DNA of 7,632 nt from contig JAGQRA010000958.1 of the NCBI GenBank assembly GCA_020425885.1, positions 1 to 7,632 of the forward strand, written 5' to 3'. Shown here one piece after another: positions 1 through 6,139 of this stretch. The notes under the pieces are model-generated. The model was not told the DNA's origin, ran no database searches, and was given only the letters and a program-made list of their open reading frames with translations. Positions within the stretch are counted from its first letter, which is position 1, and each line of letters begins with the position of its first letter. The position numbers were made by a program, and so were the translations under genes. This DNA comes from Planctomycetota bacterium (GTDB taxonomy: Bacteria; Planctomycetota; UBA1135; UBA2386).

Positions 1-857
1 ACGTCGAGATCGCCGTCGCCATCGACGTCGCCGAGCACTATGGCCCCGGAGGAGGCGACCCGCACCGGCATCTGCGCTGCGGGCGCGTCGGGGAACGTGC
101 AGCAGCCGATGTTGCGGTAGAGACGGTTCTGGCCGTAGCTGTTGCCGACGACGACGTCGAGGTCGCCGTCGCCATCGACGTCGCCGAGCGCGGTCGAGTA
201 GCAGGAGTTGATCAGCGCCGGCATCCGCGTGACGCTCGCGTCGGTGAACGTGCCGCCGCCGTTGTTCAACAGGAGACGGGTCTGGTCGTAGTAGCTGCCG
301 ATGACGACATCGACGTCGCTGTCGCCATCGACATCGCCGAACTGGATCGAACGGATGTAGCCCGTCAACGCCGGCAGGCGGGCCGCGGTGACGTCGGTGA
401 ACACGCCGCTGCCGTTGTTCAGCAGCAGCCGGACCTGCTGGTAGTACTCGCCGACCACGAGGTCGAGATCGCCGTCGCCGTCGACGTCGCCGAGCGCCAC
501 CGCGGTCGTGTAGTCGGCCCGGGCCGGCAGGTTGGTGCCGGTGACGTCGGTCAGCACGCCGTGACCGTCGTTACGGTAGAGGCGGTTCTGCTGCCCGACG
601 TAGTGACCGTTGCCGGTGACGAGGTCGAGATCACCGTCGCCGTCGACGTCGCCCCAGACCAGGGACTGCGTCGCGTCCTCGTCGGCCGGCAGGTGCCGTT
701 TGCCGAGCGGGGCGAACTGCACGGCTGGCGCCTGCGCCGACAGCGGCCGACTCAGGGCCGCCGTCACCGCCGCGGCCACCGCTGCCGACAGCAACGCGTT
801 GCGCGAGGTCCGCGCGCCGATCGAGAGGGGCACTCGGGTGATGATTCGTGGTGGCAT
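1..857 (-). CDS. Secreted FG-GAP/VCBS-repeat protein (3' end beyond window)
   Basis: Reading the minus strand from the ATG at 857 gives 285 codons that stay open to the window edge, so the C-terminus is missing. The N-terminus (MPPRIITRVPL...) has a basic region, a hydrophobic Ala/Val/Leu stretch at about residues 21-36, and a likely signal peptidase I site after LSAQA (residue 43), so export is inferred. The mature part holds five copies of a GDVDGDGDLD-type loop at residues 69, 123, 174, 225 and 276. Each is followed by hydrophobic-hydrophobic-Gly, then Q-x-R-L-(Y/L)-x-N, then (F/L)-T/P-D and LPA or MPA. This is the FG-GAP/VCBS blade pattern; in known relatives such blades form calcium-binding beta-propellers, often seven-bladed, that act in adhesion or ligand binding. 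The start is fixed by an in-frame TAA at 939-941 and no other ATG, GTG or TTG between. No strong Shine-Dalgarno is seen. The specific ligand is unknown. Confidence 0.9.
   Translation of the reverse strand, partial: MPPRIITRVPLSIGARTSRNALLSAAVAAAVTAALSRPLSAQAPAVQFAPLGKRHLPADEDATQSLVWGDVDGDGDLDLVTGNGHYVGQQNRLYRNDGHGVLTDVTGTNLPARADYTTAVALGDVDGDGDLDLVVGEYYQQVRLLLNNGSGVFTDVTAARLPALTGYIRSIQFGDVDGDSDVDVVIGSYYDQTRLLLNNGGGTFTDASVTRMPALINSCYSTALGDVDGDGDLDVVVGNSYGQNRLYRNIGCCTFPDAPAAQMPVRVASSGAIVLGDVDGDGDLD
3..653 (-). repeat. Five in-frame calcium-loop repeat units, 51-54 codons each
   Basis: The sequence encoding GDVDGDGDLD recurs at 624-653, 462-491, 309-338, 156-185 and 3-32. Spacing is 162 bp once and then exactly 153 bp three times. 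The copies are nearly identical in DNA as well as protein. The third differs most, reading GDVDGDSDVD. This is an internal coding repeat of the VCBS gene and probably continues leftwards out of the window. Confidence 0.9.
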
Positions 858-1059
858 CGGGTCTCGGGTTCGGGCGATGGAGTCGGCTGGAATTGCAGAT
901 TCAGCTGCGAACGATTCGTGACGGGTTCCTTTCGAACATTACGCCACAACCGTGATGCCGAGCCGGGCATTTCGGGTCTTCAATCGCCGACGAGGGGGCC
1001 GCACCCTACGATCCACGACGGGCCACAAAGCGGCCCGAGCAGGCCGGAATCGACGCCCG

Positions 1060-1089
1060 CGACCCGAGGCCATCAGCCGCCTCGGGCCG
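1060..1089 (-). terminator. GC-rich hairpin behind the 374-aa gene, possible terminator
   Basis: CCCGAGGC at 1063-1070 pairs perfectly with GCCTCGGG at 1079-1086 across an 8-nt loop. Two more pairs follow outside one A-C mismatch. It begins about 18 nt after the stop codon of the minus-strand gene ending at 1107. There is no T-run after it in the transcript sense, so it would be an atypical intrinsic terminator or an RNA 3'-end stabiliser. Confidence 0.35.
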
Positions 1090-1106
1090 TCAGCCAGCCC
1101 AACCGG

Positions 1107-2231
1107 TCAGAACGCGCTCAGCGAGCACGGACCGGCATGCGCCAAGAACGTCGTCGTGTCGAGGGCCGCGGCCTGCTGGATGATCTGCAGGCCGAGCAGG
1201 GCGGTGCGTGACGCCGCCGGGAAGACGGTGACATGGTCGGCGAGTCCGCCGAGCGTGAAGGAGAACCCGAGCGTCACGTAGGAGCCGAGGTTGAGGCAGA
1301 GCACGCCGGTCGATCCCGGCAGGAACTGCGCCACCGGCATCTCGGTCGCATTGAACGTCGAGCCGATCTCGGCCAGCCAGAACACCAGCGAGTTGTCGGG
1401 GATGCCGGCCATCACGAAGTTCATGCCGAGGTCATCGGCGCGGCCGAAGTTCAAGCCCGCGACATCCGGGAACTGGCTCGAGAACATGCACGAGGTGCCC
1501 GGCGACGTGTTCGACAGGGTGTGCAGCGCGTCGGCGTAGTGCAGGGCCGAGGCCACGCCCGATGCTGTCGCGATGATCGGCTCGATGTGGAACTGACGCG
1601 GCGTCGAGTAGGCCAGCGTCACCACCGCCGCCGAGTACCAGCCACCGAAGGTGTTGTCCGGTGAAGCAGGGGGCACCGCGGGACCGGGCAGGTCGGTCTC
1701 GGCAGCGGCGCCGTTGCCGGTCGTCGCCCAGATCGAGCAGCCGTCGATCGCGCCCGTGGCCCACGGCGTGGTCTGCTCGACGCCGAGATAGAAGTCGGCA
1801 CCGACCGGAATCGACAGCGGCGTGGTGAACGTGGTGTGGACGTTGTAGGCGCCGGCGCCGGTGCCCACGGGCAGCATGATCGTGCCGGTGGTCAGGATCG
1901 GGTTGGCCACGTCGGGGTAGCCGATGTTGTTCGTGTCCTCGGCATAGGCGACGAGCGAGAACGGGTCGACCGTGGCGAGGTCCTGGTCCTGGATCAAGTA
2001 GTGGAAGCCCGTGATCTCGCGATTGCCCGTGTTGGTCGGATTGACGCCCCAGCCGGCGTAGCGGTCGAGGTCGTAGCGACAGAACTGCACCGACGGGTTG
2101 TTGTTGGCGGCGGCGGCACCGCCGCGCGAGGTGAAGGTCACGCTGACGTTGCGGAGGACGCCGAAGTCGTTCTGCGCGAACGCCGGGGCGACGAGCAGGG
2201 AGAGGGAGACGATGGACAGGAGTTGACGCAT
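1107..2231 (-). CDS. Secreted protein of unknown function, 374 aa, planctomycete-type C-terminus
   Basis: I do not recognise the overall family. The chosen start at 2231 gives MRQLLSIVSLSLLVAPAFAQ, a standard Sec signal peptide cleaved near AFA-Q (residue 19 or 20). The frame stays open to an ATG at 2390, but that start would bury the signal peptide 53 residues in, so I reject it. The mature protein is rich in Thr, Gly, Ala, Asn and aromatics, acidic to neutral, with five Cys (51, 165, 248, 312, 369) and no further membrane span: a beta-rich extracytoplasmic protein. Residues about 21-220 alternate short strands and Gly/Asn turns. Residues about 280-374 run through a VLCLNLG strand (C312), a Gly-rich hairpin, a Pro, then LLGLQIIQQAAALD, similar by eye to the end of the 480-aa protein at 6140-7582. 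No catalytic motif is apparent. It lies 249 bp upstream of the VCBS gene and 168 bp downstream of the membrane-protein gene, all on the same strand. Confidence 0.85.
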   Translation of the reverse strand: MRQLLSIVSLSLLVAPAFAQNDFGVLRNVSVTFTSRGGAAAANNNPSVQFCRYDLDRYAGWGVNPTNTGNREITGFHYLIQDQDLATVDPFSLVAYAEDTNNIGYPDVANPILTTGTIMLPVGTGAGAYNVHTTFTTPLSIPVGADFYLGVEQTTPWATGAIDGCSIWATTGNGAAAETDLPGPAVPPASPDNTFGGWYSAAVVTLAYSTPRQFHIEPIIATASGVASALHYADALHTLSNTSPGTSCMFSSQFPDVAGLNFGRADDLGMNFVMAGIPDNSLVFWLAEIGSTFNATEMPVAQFLPGSTGVLCLNLGSYVTLGFSFTLGGLADHVTVFPAASRTALLGLQIIQQAAALDTTTFLAHAGPCSLSAF

Positions 2232-2399
2232 GGGAGGTCGTAGGGAGAGAGCTGCCGCGCGGACACCCGCCGCGAGGACAGCGAGTAGAATAGCCAGCTT
2301 CCGCGAGTCGGATACACGGGTTTCAACCGTGTTACGCGCCGACTTCCGGGGCAATACCCGTGCCGATTCGGGCTGCCCGGCAGGAGCCAACTCCCCACC
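2232..2399 (-). promoter_or_regulatory. Spacer with small hairpin and weak -10-like element
   Basis: This gap must hold the 3' end of the membrane-protein transcript and probably the promoter of the 374-aa gene. It contains ACACGG (2314-2319) pairing with CCGTGT (2327-2332) across a 7-nt loop, about 70 nt after the upstream stop codon. It is locally less GC-rich than its surroundings. On the minus strand TATTCT (2292-2287) is a possible -10 box about 55 nt before the ATG, but I find no convincing -35 at the proper distance. No Shine-Dalgarno precedes 2231. Confidence 0.25.
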
Positions 2400-5300
2400 T
2401 CATGGCAACGTGCACCACAGGCTCGCATCCTCGCCATCGTCGCCATAGCCGCCGAGATGGAACACCAGGTCGCGGTAGTTCCTGACGTCGAGCACCGCCA
2501 TCGACTGCACCGCGCGCAGCGTCAGCACGTCGCGGTAGATCGACGGGCCGTGACGCCAGGCATCCTGCAGGCCGGCGATCGCGACCTCGGCCGGTGACGA
2601 CCCGGCCGGCACCTTCCGCCAGGCATCGAACACGGCCCGCGCGCCGTGCAGGTCGCGGGCGTAGGCCCGGCGCAACATGCGCGCCGCGCGGCGCGGCAGG
2701 CCGCGGCCATGCTGCTGCAGCCAGCGATCGACCCGGGGCACGACGAACAGCGCGCACGAGGACCGCCAGGCATCGCCGAGCCAGGTGCCGGGCGCACCCT
2801 CTTCGACCATGCGCTGCAGATGTTCGGTCCGCCAGCGTTCGGCGAACATCAGCGTGCGGACGTCATCCTTGTCGGCGATCCAGGCGCAGGTGACGGCGAA
2901 CTCGCCGCGTCGCCGCAGCTCGGCATCCTCGATGTCGGGAAAGTCCGGTAGCCATGCCATCGCCGCGTGCAGCTCGCCCACCGCGCGCCGGATCTCGCGC
3001 GCGCGATCGCGCAGCTCGACCGACTCGCGCTCGCGCAGGTGCAGGAACGCGAGGTCGCGGTCGAACTCGGAGTCGGCGATGAACTCAGAGCCGTCGGTCC
3101 AGCTGCACGGCGCGCCGCTGTAGTGGGGATCGATCCAGAGCCGCAGGCGGACGGCCTCGATCAGGCCCGGCGCCTTCATGCGGTGGATCTTGCGCAGGGC
3201 GACGGCGAACGGCGCCGCGCCGGCCTCGCGCTGCTGCATCGCCATTTCCGGATCGAGCACCTCGCGCACGACCTGACGCACGCGCGCGATCAGCCAGCCG
3301 ACGAAGCGCAGGAACCGCCAGAGCAGCAGCAGCGGCGCCAAGAGGACGCGGCCGTGCGACATGCGACCGCGATAGAAGCGCAACGGATTGAAGCTGCGCT
3401 CGTGCTTGGGCAGGTGGTGCACCGGCCGCGTGCCGAAGATCTCGCGCACCATCGTCCGTCGATCCTGCTGCACCACCGCGGCCACCTCGTCGCCGAACAA
3501 CCTCGCGATGTGCCGATCGCGCTCGGCGTCGGCGCCGACGAAGTCGATGGCGTTGAACTCGGTGGTCGGATAGGCCTCGCCGCGCGCATCCTTGATGCTC
3601 AGCGCCAGCGTGCGCCCGCCCTTGGGATCCCGGCGCAGCCGCAGCCAGGCCGCCATCGCCTCGCGCTGGGTCGCGGTCGCCACCTCGAGCTCGGCCAGTG
3701 GGATGCAGAAGTGGTTGTAGCCTTCGATGCGCTTGGCCACCTCGACCGCGATGCTCTCGGTGATGAAGCTGAACCACAGGTACGGTCCGCTCAGCACCGA
3801 GCCGTCATCGAGTCGCAGCCGCCGCAGCCGCTTGCGATCGCGCCGCGTCACCTGCAGGAAGTGATCGCGCAGGTTCTCGATCGCCTTGTTGGCCAACAGC
3901 TGCTCGGTCGTCTTGACGTCGCTGATGTGGAGCGGCGCGCCATCGAGGAAGTGCAGGTACAGCAGCGCCGTCCGGTTGGCCGCCAGCAGGACACGCGGAT
4001 CGGCCAGGGCGTCGTCGACCGGCACGCCGGCGCGGGCGCTGGCGATCTGCTGGCGCAGGATGCGCAGCGCCAGCGTCTCGGACTCGACGCCGTCGAACAC
4101 CCGTTCGGCCAGGAAGGCGAGGTCGACCTCCTCGTAACGGCGCTTGCCGAGCTCGAGCTGCGACAGGAAGTGCGCCTCGCTGGTCAGGCGATAGGCGTCG
4201 GCGGCCTCGCCGGCGACGCCCTTGAGCCAACGGCCGAAGGCCAGGCCGACGAGACAGACCGAGCCGAGCACGATCAGCGGCGTGGCGACGATGCCGCCGA
4301 AGAAGCGGCTCAGCGTCTTGTTGCCGATCAGGTAGTCGCAGAGCAGGAACAGGCCACCGAACAGCAGCAGCCGCACCGCCGGCCGCTGCGTCGCCTTGAT
4401 CAGCGCGGTCGCGACGCGGTCGAGGATCTGCGGTCCGGTGACGATGCCGTGCAGATCGGCGTGGAACAGCAGGCGGCCGTGCCAGGTCTCGAGCCATTCG
4501 GCGACGCGGCGCGCGAGCCCGACGACGCGTTCCTCGGGGCTGGGTGGCAGCGGGTGCACGGCGAAGCGGCCGACCAACGGCAGCCAGCGCACCGGCACCG
4601 CCGAGATCACACGCAGCACGCGATCGAGCGCGTTGACGTCACCGGGCTGCAGCCAGCGCGCCAGGTCCTGCGGCCGCAGCGACCACAGCAGCTCGACCGC
4701 GCGTTCGATCGGCACGTCGCGGCGCGACGAACCGACGCGCAGGCTGCCGGCCTGAACCGGCCCGAGTTCGGCGGCGCGATCGTCGATCGCCTGGGCCCGC
4801 TCCAGCAACACCCGGTGGCGCTCCTCGCCGCCGAGCATCCGCAGCAGCTCACGTTCGCGTTCGAGGGCGGCGAACAGCAGATCGCGCCGTTCGTCCTCGG
4901 TGATCTCGAGCTGCTCGTCCGCCACCGCCGGCACGAACACGAACTCGCGGTCGAGCATCTTGGTGAAGCGCTGCACGAGCCCGTCCATGCCGCGGACCAG
5001 GAACAGCAGCAGCCGCGCCGAACGCAGCAGCGGCCGCAGCGCCTTGACGTAGCGGGCCGCCCAGGTCACGCGCAGCACGCGGAGGGTCCGCAGCACGACG
5101 ATGTCGTCGGCGGCTCCGGGCACCGACGGCATCGGCAGCAGGAACAGGACCGAGGGGATCGCCGGCGCCAGGTCGGTCAGGAAGTTGCGCACGAACCAGG
5201 ACCAGCGCCGCGGGTGCAACGCGAACTCGAAGAAGAACGCGACGACGAAGAACGCGCAGGACAGCGCGTCGACCCACTTCAGCGTGAGCGCGGCGAAGGC

Positions 5301-6011
5301 CGGCAGCTCGATCGTGAACTCGATCGTGAGGATCGCGAGCACGACCACGAGCAGGACGAAGTTGATCGTCTCGTAGGCGGTCACGCCGCGCCTGCCGAGC
5401 CGCCGCTCGAGCCGCGCCGCCAGCTCGCGATCGTCGGCGGTGCGGCCGAGCCGACGCGCCAGGCGGCGCAGAGCCTTGTCGCCGGTGCGATCGGCCAGCA
5501 TCGCCATCACGTCGGCGTTGGATCGCAGCACCGCCACCTGCAGCGCGAGCGACGGCTCCTCGATCGAGGCGATCAGCGCCGCGAAGCGCTCGCTGGCCTC
5601 TTCGCTGAGCTCCTCGCCGGCCTCGATGCGCTGCAGCAGGTGCCCGATCGCCGCGTCGCAGCGCTGCGCCAGCTCGACCATGCCGGCGCGCCGGGCCTCG
5701 GCCCGCACATCGGCGAGGTCGAACACCGCCGCGACCTCGCCACTGGCGACGGCCGCGAGCGCGCGTTCGCGCAGCTCGAGCCACTGCCGCCGCGCCGCGC
5801 CGCAGGCGATGGCGAGGTCGCCCTCGCCGGCTTCCGGCTGGCGGGCGATCCAGCGCAGGTCGGCGGCCAACAGCTCGTGCGCGATCGGCCCGTCGCCGGC
5901 GATGCGATGGCGTTCGAGCCGCAGCGCCTCGGCGAGCTCCCCGGGGCTGTCGGTCGAATCGTGCAGCAGGGCGCGCAGCCGTGCCAGGCTCGGGGTCTCG
6001 GTCTTGGTCAT
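2400..6011 (-). CDS. Large membrane protein with voltage-sensor-like (ion-transport) domain, no visible pore
   Basis: A 1203-aa protein from the ATG at 6011; a longer frame to 6089 adds only a low-complexity basic leader, so MTKTETPS is preferred. Residues 1-205 are soluble, Arg/Ala/Glu-rich helices. Residues about 211-345 look like S1-S4 of voltage-gated channels: S1 about 217-237; S2 about 246-265 with F259-x-x-E262; S3 about 272-294 with RNFLTDLAPAIP, like the N...D...P of Kv-type S3 (D280 as countercharge); and S4 with basic residues every third position (R308, R311, R314, R320, K323, R326, with W317 in register). A normal channel would continue into S5, a selectivity filter and S6; instead a charged soluble segment follows (about 350-540). 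A second hydrophobic hairpin lies at about 546-594, without a TxGxG-like filter. Residues 600-1203 are mostly soluble and unrecognised, apart from an Arg-interrupted hydrophobic stretch at 889-908 that may lie along the membrane. An inner-membrane, voltage-sensing or signalling role is inference only. It is divergent from the 480-aa gene, 128 bp apart. Confidence 0.85.
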   Translation of the reverse strand: MTKTETPSLARLRALLHDSTDSPGELAEALRLERHRIAGDGPIAHELLAADLRWIARQPEAGEGDLAIACGAARRQWLELRERALAAVASGEVAAVFDLADVRAEARRAGMVELAQRCDAAIGHLLQRIEAGEELSEEASERFAALIASIEEPSLALQVAVLRSNADVMAMLADRTGDKALRRLARRLGRTADDRELAARLERRLGRRGVTAYETINFVLLVVVLAILTIEFTIELPAFAALTLKWVDALSCAFFVVAFFFEFALHPRRWSWFVRNFLTDLAPAIPSVLFLLPMPSVPGAADDIVVLRTLRVLRVTWAARYVKALRPLLRSARLLLFLVRGMDGLVQRFTKMLDREFVFVPAVADEQLEITEDERRDLLFAALERERELLRMLGGEERHRVLLERAQAIDDRAAELGPVQAGSLRVGSSRRDVPIERAVELLWSLRPQDLARWLQPGDVNALDRVLRVISAVPVRWLPLVGRFAVHPLPPSPEERVVGLARRVAEWLETWHGRLLFHADLHGIVTGPQILDRVATALIKATQRPAVRLLLFGGLFLLCDYLIGNKTLSRFFGGIVATPLIVLGSVCLVGLAFGRWLKGVAGEAADAYRLTSEAHFLSQLELGKRRYEEVDLAFLAERVFDGVESETLALRILRQQIASARAGVPVDDALADPRVLLAANRTALLYLHFLDGAPLHISDVKTTEQLLANKAIENLRDHFLQVTRRDRKRLRRLRLDDGSVLSGPYLWFSFITESIAVEVAKRIEGYNHFCIPLAELEVATATQREAMAAWLRLRRDPKGGRTLALSIKDARGEAYPTTEFNAIDFVGADAERDRHIARLFGDEVAAVVQQDRRTMVREIFGTRPVHHLPKHERSFNPLRFYRGRMSHGRVLLAPLLLLWRFLRFVGWLIARVRQVVREVLDPEMAMQQREAGAAPFAVALRKIHRMKAPGLIEAVRLRLWIDPHYSGAPCSWTDGSEFIADSEFDRDLAFLHLRERESVELRDRAREIRRAVGELHAAMAWLPDFPDIEDAELRRRGEFAVTCAWIADKDDVRTLMFAERWRTEHLQRMVEEGAPGTWLGDAWRSSCALFVVPRVDRWLQQHGRGLPRRAARMLRRAYARDLHGARAVFDAWRKVPAGSSPAEVAIAGLQDAWRHGPSIYRDVLTLRAVQSMAVLDVRNYRDLVFHLGGYGDDGEDASLWCTLP

Positions 6012-6033
6012 CGGCGCCACTGTGCGACGGCGG

Positions 6034-6039
6034 ATTGTA
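6034..6039 (-). promoter_or_regulatory. Candidate -10 box of the membrane-protein gene
   Basis: The minus strand reads TACAAT (6039 to 6034), one base from the sigma-70 consensus, in otherwise very GC-rich DNA. It would start transcription near 6027, giving a leader of roughly 16 nt before the ATG at 6011. No good -35 hexamer lies 16-18 nt upstream, so this is a weak call. Confidence 0.3.
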
Positions 6040-6046
6040 GACACCG

Positions 6047-6064
6047 CGGCGACCGGCGACCGGC
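6047..6064. repeat. Tandem CGGCGAC repeat in the divergent promoter region
   Basis: CGGCGAC occurs twice in direct tandem (6047-6053, 6054-6060) followed by a partial third copy CGGC. It sits just upstream of the TACAAT box on the membrane-protein side. It could be a protein-binding site or simply low-complexity GC-rich sequence. Confidence 0.4.
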
Positions 6065-6097
6065 ACGAACCGCCCGAATCGGCGTGCACCCGCGACC

Positions 6098-6126
6098 GTT
6101 CGGTTCTTCGGCTGGTGAACCGGAAC
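6098..6126 (+). promoter_or_regulatory. Bulged 9-bp stem-loop just before the 480-aa gene
   Basis: GTTCGGTTC (6098-6106) pairs with GAACC-G-GAAC (6117-6126): nine base pairs with a single bulged G at 6122 and a 10-nt loop. It ends 13 nt before the ATG at 6140. As DNA it could be an operator; as RNA it would be a 5'-leader hairpin near the ribosome-binding region. Neither role is proven. Confidence 0.4.
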
Positions 6127-6139
6127 CACGAGACCTGCC

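Noticed and set aside
1..653. Regularly spaced near-identical DNA segments that could suggest a CRISPR or intergenic repeat array
   Set aside because: The repeats are in frame, encode the calcium-loop motif of a beta-propeller protein, and the segments between them are also coding and similar to each other, unlike CRISPR spacers.
764..970. A 68-codon minus-strand frame overlapping the 5' end of the VCBS gene
   Set aside because: It overlaps the VCBS gene in a different frame and lacks any domain or signal; the in-frame ATG at 857 explains this region better.
561..1281. Plus-strand frames of 216, 103 and 109 codons opposite the VCBS gene start and the spacer
   Set aside because: They are Arg/Pro/Ser-rich and antisense to the signal peptide and repeats of the VCBS gene, with no ribosome-binding site or recognisable motif.
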